Notes under the pieces: model-generated | Databases searched by the model: none | The model's input: only the letters and a program-made list of their open reading frames with translations | What the model was told of the DNA's origin: nothing | From: an uncultured Bacteroidales bacterium | Lineage (GTDB): Bacteria > Bacteroidota > Bacteroidia > Bacteroidales > Bacteroidaceae | Length of the DNA: 64,000 nucleotides | Reading direction: 5' to 3' | Assembly: GCA_902798425.1 (NCBI GenBank) | Contig: CADBWR010000002.1 | Coordinates: forward strand, 1-64,000 | Part shown: in pieces, positions 45,893 to 53,680 of the stretch | Numbering within the stretch: the stretch's first letter is position 1 | Layout: every line of letters starts with the position of its first letter | Translations under genes and position numbers: made by a program

Positions 45893-47077
45893 ATGAAGAA
45901 ACAACTCTTAACAGGAATTGTATGGGGGCTGAATGCCCTGTTTGTTGGCGCTTTCGGACAAAGTACAGAGGTGACGTTAGACAAAGTGTCAACAGAGCCG
46001 TTCTCTTATAGTGTGGCTGTTCCCGATGGTAACTATCGTGTGACAGTGACTGTTGGCCATAAGAAACGTGCTGGTCAGACGGTGGTGAGGGCAGAGAGTC
46101 GCCGTCACTTCTTCGATGTCATTTCCACGAAGAAGGGTAAGTTTGAGACGGTGTCTTTCCTAGTACATAAGCATTCGCCCATGATTGATGACAAGGTGAG
46201 GGTAAAGCTGAAGCCTCGTGAACTGACGTATAAGAACTGGGACGACTCACTGACCTTGTCGTTCTGTGGTCCGGCACCAGCTGTGAAGAGCATCAAGGTA
46301 GAACCCGTCAGCGATGTCACCACCGTATTCCTCTGTGGCAACAGTACAGTGGTTGACCAAGAAGACGAGCCGTGGGCTTCGTGGGGTCAGATGATTACGC
46401 GCTGGTTTGACGATCAAGTCGTGGTGGCTAATTTCGCGGAGAGTGGTCTGTCCTGTACCTCTTTCCTAGCTCAATTACGACTGGACAAGATACTGTCAAT
46501 GATGAAGAAAGGCGACTATGTCATAGTGGAGTTTGGCCATAATGACGAGAAGGAGAAAAAGGCAGGAGATGGTGCGTGGTATAGCTATTCGCGCAATCTG
46601 AAGATATTTGCTGACCGTGTGCGTGAGAAGGGTGGCAACATCATCTTTGTTACACCTACTGCCCGCCGACTGTTTACCAAGGACCACCAGTTAGGCTATA
46701 CGCATGGTGACTATCCGGAGGCTATGCGTACTGTCGCCAAGCGCGAGGGTGTGCCCTTCATAGAACTGAACGGCATGACTCGCCGATTCTATGAAGCGTT
46801 GGGTGAAGAAGGTTCTAAGCAGGCATTGGTACACTATCCCGCCAATACCTTTGCCAACCAGCCCAAGCCACTGGCAGATAACACGCACTTCAATCCATAT
46901 GGTGCCTGGGAGGTGGCCAAGATGATTGTTATGGGACTGAAGCAGCTGAACTCACCCTTGGCAGACCATCTGCGTAGTGACTGGCAGGACTTCAATCCTG
47001 CCCAGCCCGACGATGCCAGCCAGTTTGTTTGGCATCTGTCTGGCGGTAGTAACATAACCAAGCCTGACGGCAATTGA
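45893..47077 (+). CDS. CE12-type rhamnogalacturonan acetylesterase, exported
   Basis: Removes acetyl groups from the galacturonate of rhamnogalacturonan so that lyases and hydrolases can act. The 394-residue protein has a signal peptide (ending GAFGQ), an N-terminal beta-sandwich (about residues 25-130) and an SGNH-hydrolase domain. The four blocks are visible: GNSTVVD (nucleophile Ser), NFAESGLSCTSF, FGHNDEKE and the catalytic Asp/His in DNTHFNPYGAWEVA. The arrangement beta-sandwich plus SGNH matches CE12 enzymes of pectin loci. It starts 3 bp after the GH2 stop and is followed 24 bp later by the mutarotase gene. Confidence 0.93.
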   Translation: MKKQLLTGIVWGLNALFVGAFGQSTEVTLDKVSTEPFSYSVAVPDGNYRVTVTVGHKKRAGQTVVRAESRRHFFDVISTKKGKFETVSFLVHKHSPMIDDKVRVKLKPRELTYKNWDDSLTLSFCGPAPAVKSIKVEPVSDVTTVFLCGNSTVVDQEDEPWASWGQMITRWFDDQVVVANFAESGLSCTSFLAQLRLDKILSMMKKGDYVIVEFGHNDEKEKKAGDGAWYSYSRNLKIFADRVREKGGNIIFVTPTARRLFTKDHQLGYTHGDYPEAMRTVAKREGVPFIELNGMTRRFYEALGEEGSKQALVHYPANTFANQPKPLADNTHFNPYGAWEVAKMIVMGLKQLNSPLADHLRSDWQDFNPAQPDDASQFVWHLSGGSNITKPDGN

Positions 47078-47101
47078 TGAATACTAAAAATAAATACTGA
47101 T

Positions 47102-47419
47102 ATGAAACGATTTGCTTTTAAGATGTACCTGAAACCAGGATGTGAGAAAGAGTATGAAAAACGCCATGCCGCCATCTGGCCTGAGCTGGTACAGATGATT
47201 AAGGATGCTGGTGTGTCTAACTATAGCATCTTTTGGGATAAGGATACCAATATCCTCTTTGGTTACCAAGAATGTGAGGGCGAAGGCAGTTCGCAGGATA
47301 CGGACCATGTAGACCCGATTACACAGAAGTGGTGGGACATGATGGCCGATATCATGGAGGTGAATCCCGACAACTCGCCTGTTACCATCCCCATTCAAGA
47401 GGTATTTCACTTAGATTAA
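47102..47419 (+). CDS. rhaM: L-rhamnose mutarotase
   Basis: A 105-residue cytoplasmic enzyme without signal peptide that interconverts alpha- and beta-L-rhamnose. The sequence is typical: FKMYLKPGCEKEYEKRHAAIWPEL with the catalytic-pocket His and Tyr, GVSNYSIFWD, and the C-terminal VTQKWWDMMADIMEVN-like PITQKWWDMMADIMEVN. It is the only gene of the eight-gene operon that works on free sugar inside the cell, so it reports that the operon's end product is L-rhamnose. It lies 24 bp after the acetylesterase and 5 bp before the GH35 gene. No other rhamnose catabolic gene (isomerase, kinase, aldolase) is in the window. Confidence 0.95.
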   Translation: MKRFAFKMYLKPGCEKEYEKRHAAIWPELVQMIKDAGVSNYSIFWDKDTNILFGYQECEGEGSSQDTDHVDPITQKWWDMMADIMEVNPDNSPVTIPIQEVFHLD

Positions 47420-47424
47420 GAGCT

Positions 47425-49455
47425 ATGCGAAGAGTGACACTATTCTTGCTGGCGCTGACACTGCCGCTGATAGGATGGCAGCCGTTGCACGCTGCTGTCC
47501 CTGACGTGAAGTGGGACAAGTACAGCCTCATCATAGATGGTCAACGCGTGATGCCCGTCATGGGCGAAATCCACTATTCCCGTGTGCCAGCAGAGGAGTG
47601 GGGACGCGAAATCCGAAAGATGAAGGAGGGTGGAGTAACCATTATTGCCACCTATGTTTTCTGGAATCACGTAGAGGAGCAAGAGGGCATCTTCCGCTGG
47701 GATGGTCAGCGCTCGTTACGTGACTTCTTGGAAGCATGCCGTCAGGAACAGATGCCCGTCGTGCTCCGGCTGGGTCCGTTCTGCCATGGCGAGGTGCGCA
47801 ATGGCGGTATTCCCGACTGGATGTTTACGAAGGGCTGCCGTCTCCGTGAGGAGAACACTGCGTTTCTAAGCTATGTAGAGACACTCTATCGTCAGATATT
47901 CACGCAAGTGCAAGGACTGCAGTGGAAAGATGGCGGTCCTGTGATTGCTGCTCAGTTTGACAACGAATACCGGGGACGAGGCGAGTACCTGATGGCACTG
48001 AAAAAGATAGCGCTGCAGATAGGTTTTGACCTTCCCTTCTATACCAGAACAGGCTGGCCTGCATTGCGTACCCCCGTACCTTATGGAGAGATGGTACCGC
48101 TCTATGGTGACTATGCCGATGGTTTCTGGGATAAAGAGGTGAAGGAAGGTGTTGGCAACTACTACAAAGCCTTCAACTTCAAGGCCTTCCGCTCGTCTAC
48201 TGCTATTGGTACTGACCTGCTCGGACAGCAGGAAGCAAAATTGAATAAAGGCGACGAGCAGTATCCTTACTTCACCTGTGAGTTGGGGGGTGGTATGGCG
48301 ACAGCTTATCACCGTCGTCCCTACGTCTATTCAGAGGATGCCTACTCCATGGCTTTGGTCAAGCTGGGCAGTGGCAGCAACCTGTTAGGCTATTATATGT
48401 ATCATGGCGGCAGCAATCCTGAGGGCGTGCTCCATACGCTCAACGAGGTACAGACCTCTCCAGGTACGGCTAATAACGACCTGCCTGTGTTGACCTACGA
48501 CTTTCAGGCGCCTCTGGGTGAGTTCGGACAGACCTATCCGCAGTACTATATGCTGCGTCCTCTCCACCTGTTTATGCAGGACTATGGTGAGCTGCTGGCG
48601 CCTATGGAAGCCTCGTTCCCCTCTGCTCAGGATCTGAAGCGTGGCGAGGATAGCGCTCTCCGTTGGGCAGTACGTAGCAAGGATGGACAAGGCTTTATCT
48701 TCGTCAATAACTATGAGCGCTTTTTCCAGCTTTCAGCCAAGAAGGGAATCGTACTCGAGGCCTGTGGTGTGAAATTCCCCAAGTTGACCATTCCATCGGG
48801 ATGTATGGCTGTCTTCCCTGTCAATGTGGAGGGTATCCGCTTTGCCACCGCTCAACTGGTGGCCTGTCGCGATGGAAAGATCTACATGATGCAGGTGAAG
48901 GGTGTTCCTACAACCATTGCCTTGGCCAATGGCAAGACGCTGAAGAATGTCAAGCCCCGTGGTCTTAGCAAGCCTGTCTACGAGAATATTTACTTGTTGA
49001 CACAGCAAGAGGCTGAAAGACTCTTTTTATGTGAAGAGGATTCCCAATTGTCGTGGGCCAATTGTCAATTTAATAAGGTAAAGGAAGCAGGTCCCTTGCG
49101 TAAGATAATAAAAGGTAAGGCTAAGGTGGCTGAGGCTCCCTCAGAAGCGGACTGGAACAATGCCGCCATCTACCATATTTCTCTTACTTCTCACCCATCA
49201 CCTCTCACCTCTATGCTCAGCATCTCTTACCGTGGCGACTGTGCTCGACTATATGCTGATGGCAAGCTGGTGGCTGACAACTTCTATTACGGTCGCCCGT
49301 TCCTCTATGGTCTGTGGCGCCTGCCTAAGGAGTGCAAGGAATTAGAGTTGCGCATTCTTCCCTTGCAGCCCGATGCACCTATCTACCTGCCCCGTGAGGC
49401 TGACAAGACTGCAGGTGAAGAACTCATCAATATATCTGTATCATGCGAAAAATAA
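47425..49455 (+). CDS. GH35 beta-galactosidase, exported
   Basis: Removes terminal beta-galactose, here probably from galactan or arabinogalactan side chains of rhamnogalacturonan. The start at 47425 (MRRVTLFLLALTLPLIGW) gives a signal peptide and 676 residues; a longer frame from 47329 only overlaps rhaM. GH35 signatures are VMGEIHYSRVPAEEW, YVFWNHVEEQEG, RLGPFCHGEVRNGGIPDW, the acid/base glutamate in AAQFDNEY and the nucleophile in FTCELGGGMA. Close to the C-terminal part, near codons 535-600, the DNA holds short simple repeats (CAATTGTC twice, CTCACC-rich stretch) inside the frame. The last 13 bp overlap the start of the next gene. Confidence 0.93.
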   Translation: MRRVTLFLLALTLPLIGWQPLHAAVPDVKWDKYSLIIDGQRVMPVMGEIHYSRVPAEEWGREIRKMKEGGVTIIATYVFWNHVEEQEGIFRWDGQRSLRDFLEACRQEQMPVVLRLGPFCHGEVRNGGIPDWMFTKGCRLREENTAFLSYVETLYRQIFTQVQGLQWKDGGPVIAAQFDNEYRGRGEYLMALKKIALQIGFDLPFYTRTGWPALRTPVPYGEMVPLYGDYADGFWDKEVKEGVGNYYKAFNFKAFRSSTAIGTDLLGQQEAKLNKGDEQYPYFTCELGGGMATAYHRRPYVYSEDAYSMALVKLGSGSNLLGYYMYHGGSNPEGVLHTLNEVQTSPGTANNDLPVLTYDFQAPLGEFGQTYPQYYMLRPLHLFMQDYGELLAPMEASFPSAQDLKRGEDSALRWAVRSKDGQGFIFVNNYERFFQLSAKKGIVLEACGVKFPKLTIPSGCMAVFPVNVEGIRFATAQLVACRDGKIYMMQVKGVPTTIALANGKTLKNVKPRGLSKPVYENIYLLTQQEAERLFLCEEDSQLSWANCQFNKVKEAGPLRKIIKGKAKVAEAPSEADWNNAAIYHISLTSHPSPLTSMLSISYRGDCARLYADGKLVADNFYYGRPFLYGLWRLPKECKELELRILPLQPDAPIYLPREADKTAGEELINISVSCEK

Positions 49456-52310
49456 TCAGTATCCTAATCCTTTCTTGTTGTTTGCAGTTGCAGGCACAGA
49501 ATATCTCGTTGGCGGGAGCCTGGGACTTTGCCATGGGTGATAGTACCGCTTACAACGATTATGTCATGCTCCCTGGTTCTATGCTCACCAATGGAAAGGG
49601 TGATATTGTCACAACGAAGACGCAGTGGACAGGGTCGCTCTATGACTCGTCCTACTACTACAACCCTTATATGGAGAAGTATCGTCAGGCTGGCGAGATG
49701 AAATTTCCCTTCTTCTTGACTCCTGAGCGTCACTATACAGGTAAAGCGTGGTATCGCAGGTCTGTATATATCCCTAAGGCGATGAAGGGTCAGCGCATTA
49801 CGCTCTTCCTCGAACGTCCACATATTGAAACCACGGTATATGTCAATGGTAAGGAAGTGGGTCATCAAATGTCACTTTCCGTTCCTCATCGTTATGATGT
49901 TACACGCTATGTGAATTTTGGATGTAGCAACACCATCTCCATCTGTGTGTACAACGGCATCGAGAATGTTTGTGTTGGACAGGATTCGCACAGTGTTACT
50001 GACCAGACCCAGGGCAACTGGAATGGTATTACGGGACGCATCGAACTGCAGTCGCAACCCGCCAAGTTGAATATTCGAAAAGTTGTTGTTCGTCCTGATG
50101 CAGACAAGAAACAGGTGCGCGTTGTCGTCGAGATGGAGAATCATGTTGACGGATTTAAACTAATGCCAATGCGTGACTATGGTATTTATGTCATGGCTCG
50201 TCCTATGATGAAGGGAAAGACGCATGTCTATGGTGCAGAGCCCGTAGAAGCCATTGGTAATAAAAAGGAATTTGTAATAGATCTGGGTACTGATGCTCAA
50301 CTATGGGATGAGTTTACCCCCAATCTCTACCAGTTGCAGGTCATGGCAGGTGATGATGTCTATGAGACTACTTTCGGATTGCGTAATCTGAGTGTCGAAG
50401 GGCGTCAGCTTGTGATTAATGGCCGTCCGCTGTTCCTGCGAGGAACGGTGGAAAACTGTAATTTCCCAGAGACGGGCTATCCCCCGATGGAGGAGTCAGA
50501 GTGGCTTCGTGTGTTCCGCAAATGCAAGGAGTACGGCATCAACCACGTGCGTTTCCATAGTTACTGTCCGCCTGAGGCAGCCTTTGCAGCTGCTGACAGG
50601 GTAGGAATATACCTGCAGCCGGAAGGCCCCTCGTGGCCCAATCACGGTGTGAAGCTACGTCGTAAGATGGCCATCGACCAATATCTGTTGGACGAGTCGA
50701 AACGCATTATCGATGAGTACGGTCACCATCCGTCGTTCTGTTTCATGGCGGCTGGTAATGAGCCAGCAGGCGACTGGGTCCCCTACTGTAACGACTGGGT
50801 GAAGACCATGAAACAGTACGACTCCACCAAACTCTATGCCGGTGCTAGTGTCGGTGGCGGCTGGGCATGGGACAGTGGTTCTGAATATCACGTCAAGGCT
50901 GGTGCTCGTGGACTGGACTGGGACCGCCGTGCTCCACAAAGTCAGGACGATTACTACCAGCAGATACTTTTCCCACGTAACTATAAGGACACTGTTCCTA
51001 ACAATTCCCCCATTGTTGCTCATGAACAGGGACAGTGGTGTGTGTTCCCTGATTTCAACGAAATCCCACAGTATACGGGCGTTTATAAGGCTAAGAACTT
51101 CGAGATATTCCGTGATTTGTTGGCTGACAATGGTATGGCTTCGCAAGCCGAAAAGTTCCTTCATGCCAGTGGTAAGCTGCAGACGCTATGTTATAAATAT
51201 GAGACAGAGCGCAACCTACGCACCAAGGATTATGCTGGATTCCAGTATCTGGGCCTGAACGACTATTCTGGGCAGGGTACGGCACTAGTAGGACCGCTGA
51301 ATGTACACTGGCGCGAGAAAGGCTATGTCGACGCCCGCGAGTGGAAACAGTTCTGTGCTGCCACGGTGGCATTGGCCCGCTTCCCCAAGTTTGTTTATAC
51401 TAACGATGAGGAACTCGTTGTGCCTGTTGAGGCTTATAATGCCTTTTCAGCCAAACTAGTGAATGCCAAGGTTTGCTGGTGTATCACCGGTGGGCAGCAG
51501 CAGGAGGTGGCCCATGGAACACTTCCTGTTAGTACTATTCCCATTGGCAAGAACAACGAATTGGGAACGGTACGCCTGCAGTTGGCATCATTCCAACAGC
51601 CTGCTAAGTTGACTCTGCATGTACTTCTCAATGGCTACGAGTGGAATCAGTGGGACTTCTGGGTATATCCTGCAGAAGGTAAGATAGAAGTAGTAAGAAG
51701 TAAGAACTTTTATGAAACAGACTCGCTGGATGCTCGGGCGTTGAAAGTACTCAAGAAGGGTGGCACGGTGCTGTTGACAGCTGGTGGGAAGATACGCTAT
51801 GGCAACGATGTGCGCCATACCTATTTGCCCGTCTTCTGGAATACCAGCTGGTTTAAGATGCGTCCGCCACATACAACGGGAGCATATATCCAGAGCGAGC
51901 ATCCCGTGTTTTGTGACTTCCCCACTGACGACTGGCAGAATCTGAACTGGTGGGAACTGACCAACCGTACACAGGTCATGAATCTGGCAGAGTTCCCTAA
52001 GGACTACCAACCTATCGTGCAGCCTATCGACACGTGGCATGTCAGCCGTAAATTGGGCATGCTCCTTGAGGTAAAAATACTCAATGGCCGACTGCTGATG
52101 ACTACAATGGACATTAGTCACAACCTCGACCGTCGTCCTGTAGCCCGCCAGTTGCGCCAGAGCATTCTGTGCTATATGCAGAGTGAAGACTTTAAGCCTA
52201 CGACGACAGTCAGTGTCGATGTGATCCGACACCTCTTTGAACGTGAGGCTCCAAAAGTAGACATGTTTACCAACGATTCTCCGGATGAACTTAAACCCAA
52301 AATAAAGTAA
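49443..52310 (+). CDS. GH2-type glycosidase, diverged, exported
   Basis: A 955-residue protein with a signal peptide (1-19, ending LQLQAQ). The GH2 plan is visible: N-terminal jelly-roll (RRSVYIPKAMKGQRITLFLER), immunoglobulin-like domain, and barrel with RPLFLRGTVENCNFPETGYP, INHVRFHSYCPPEAAF, acid/base glutamate in FMAAGNEPAGDW and a probable nucleophile in VAHEQGQWCVFPDF. The C-terminal 250 residues are beta-rich (WDFWVYPAEGK) with a Rossmann-like segment (ALKVLKKGGTVLLTAGG). It belongs to the longer, diverged GH2 group common in pectin loci; specificity unknown. It overlaps the GH35 gene by 13 bp and is followed by GH28 after 4 bp, so translation is probably coupled. Confidence 0.9.
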   Translation: MRKIISILILSCCLQLQAQNISLAGAWDFAMGDSTAYNDYVMLPGSMLTNGKGDIVTTKTQWTGSLYDSSYYYNPYMEKYRQAGEMKFPFFLTPERHYTGKAWYRRSVYIPKAMKGQRITLFLERPHIETTVYVNGKEVGHQMSLSVPHRYDVTRYVNFGCSNTISICVYNGIENVCVGQDSHSVTDQTQGNWNGITGRIELQSQPAKLNIRKVVVRPDADKKQVRVVVEMENHVDGFKLMPMRDYGIYVMARPMMKGKTHVYGAEPVEAIGNKKEFVIDLGTDAQLWDEFTPNLYQLQVMAGDDVYETTFGLRNLSVEGRQLVINGRPLFLRGTVENCNFPETGYPPMEESEWLRVFRKCKEYGINHVRFHSYCPPEAAFAAADRVGIYLQPEGPSWPNHGVKLRRKMAIDQYLLDESKRIIDEYGHHPSFCFMAAGNEPAGDWVPYCNDWVKTMKQYDSTKLYAGASVGGGWAWDSGSEYHVKAGARGLDWDRRAPQSQDDYYQQILFPRNYKDTVPNNSPIVAHEQGQWCVFPDFNEIPQYTGVYKAKNFEIFRDLLADNGMASQAEKFLHASGKLQTLCYKYETERNLRTKDYAGFQYLGLNDYSGQGTALVGPLNVHWREKGYVDAREWKQFCAATVALARFPKFVYTNDEELVVPVEAYNAFSAKLVNAKVCWCITGGQQQEVAHGTLPVSTIPIGKNNELGTVRLQLASFQQPAKLTLHVLLNGYEWNQWDFWVYPAEGKIEVVRSKNFYETDSLDARALKVLKKGGTVLLTAGGKIRYGNDVRHTYLPVFWNTSWFKMRPPHTTGAYIQSEHPVFCDFPTDDWQNLNWWELTNRTQVMNLAEFPKDYQPIVQPIDTWHVSRKLGMLLEVKILNGRLLMTTMDISHNLDRRPVARQLRQSILCYMQSEDFKPTTTVSVDVIRHLFEREAPKVDMFTNDSPDELKPKIK

Positions 52311-52314
52311 AGTA

Positions 52315-53634
52315 ATGAGAAAGATTACATTATTATTGATGGCGCTTCTCGCTATTTCCGTAGTGGCAAAACCAAAGGCTAAGAAAACTGTTGAGACATG
52401 GCCCGACGGTAGCGCCATGGATGCGTGGTTCCAGAACACTCAGAAAGTGGATGTCACCACACTGGGTCGTCAGTATGTCATCACCGACTACGGAGTCCTG
52501 ATAGGTAGCAGCGAGTTGCAGACGCAGAAGATTCAGACAGTCATCGACCGTGCAGCCAGTGAGGGTGGGGGTGTTGTTGTCATTCCACAAGGTACGTTCA
52601 TGACCGGTGCCTTGTTCTTCAAGCAAGGTACGCACCTGCATGTTGCTGAGGGTGCCACACTGAAAGGCTCTGAGCGTATCATGGACTATCCTATCCTTCA
52701 GACACGTATTGAGGGTGAGACGTGCAAGTACTTCTCTGCCCTTATCAATGCTGACGGACTGGATGGCTTCACCATCAGTGGTAAAGGAACGATTGATGGC
52801 AATGGCTTAAACTTCTGGCAGGAGTTCTGGATACGTCGTGCGTGGAACCCCCAGTGCACCAACAAGGATGCACAGCGTCCCCGACTGACCTATATCTCCA
52901 ACTGTAAGAATGTGACCATTCAGGATGTGCACCTCATCAATTCGCCTTTCTGGACCAACCACGTTTACAAGAGCGACCATGTGCGCTATCTGGGTTGTTA
53001 CATCTTTGCTCCTACGGAGAATATATGGCCGGAGAATCCGAAGCGTGGCGCTCCCTCGTCAGATGCTATTGATATTGATGTCTGTACCGATGTGCTCATC
53101 GATGGTTGCTACATGCACGTCAACGATGATGCTGTCGTGCTGAAGGGCGGCAAGGGAACCTGGGCAGACAAGGATGCCACCAATGGCGACTGCGAACGCA
53201 TCTTGATACAGAATTGCCGTTACGGCAAAGTGCATGGCTGTCTGACGTTAGGTTCTGAGTCTCTGCACGACCGAAATATCATTCTGCGCAACTGTCATAC
53301 GGAGAATGCCGACCGCGTGTTGTGGCTGAAGATGCGTCCCGACACACCGCAGCACTACGAGTATGTGACGGTGGAAGGCGTGACGGGTAAGTGCGGTCGC
53401 TTCCTCTTCATCCAGCCGTGGACACAGTTCTTCAAGCCAGGCGATCGTGAGATGCCGCTGTCACGCTGCAACAATATCACGCTGCGTAACAATCAGGTTG
53501 ATACTAAGAAGATGCTTGATGTGAAGACCAGCGACAAGTACGAGCTGATAGACTTCACGCTTGATGGCTCACCGATAGACTTCTCACAGTTTGCTCCAGC
53601 CACTAAGGACACGGCTCCGAAAGTCTATCTGTAA
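52315..53634 (+). CDS. GH28 polygalacturonase-family hydrolase, exported
   Basis: A 439-residue protein with a signal peptide (1-18, ending SVVAK) and a right-handed beta-helix. The GH28 active-site segments are seen as SSDAIDIDVC, NDDAVVLKGGKG and GCLTLGSESL; the canonical NTD/DD/GHG of polygalacturonases is replaced by SDAID, NDDAV and CLTLG, as in GH28 enzymes that act on rhamnogalacturonan or on modified galacturonan rather than plain polygalacturonate. The DD pair is kept and the histidine of GHG is replaced. I infer exo-type cleavage of galacturonate in rhamnogalacturonan. It is the eighth and last gene of the operon, followed by the terminator at 53652-53680. Confidence 0.92.
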   Translation: MRKITLLLMALLAISVVAKPKAKKTVETWPDGSAMDAWFQNTQKVDVTTLGRQYVITDYGVLIGSSELQTQKIQTVIDRAASEGGGVVVIPQGTFMTGALFFKQGTHLHVAEGATLKGSERIMDYPILQTRIEGETCKYFSALINADGLDGFTISGKGTIDGNGLNFWQEFWIRRAWNPQCTNKDAQRPRLTYISNCKNVTIQDVHLINSPFWTNHVYKSDHVRYLGCYIFAPTENIWPENPKRGAPSSDAIDIDVCTDVLIDGCYMHVNDDAVVLKGGKGTWADKDATNGDCERILIQNCRYGKVHGCLTLGSESLHDRNIILRNCHTENADRVLWLKMRPDTPQHYEYVTVEGVTGKCGRFLFIQPWTQFFKPGDREMPLSRCNNITLRNNQVDTKKMLDVKTSDKYELIDFTLDGSPIDFSQFAPATKDTAPKVYL

Positions 53635-53651
53635 TATCTGCAAAGAAAAGG

Positions 53652-53680
53652 AAAAGACCTACTTGATGTAGGTCTTTTTT
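53652..53680 (+). terminator. Intrinsic terminator of the plus-strand operon, overlapping the opposite gene's end
   Basis: A perfect 11-bp stem AAAAGACCTAC (53652-53662) / GTAGGTCTTTT (53668-53678) with a 5-base loop and a T run, 18 bp after the GH28 stop. The stem includes the last codons and the stop of the minus-strand PL11 gene (ends 53659), so on the minus strand it lies inside that gene's coding end. Confidence 0.85.
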
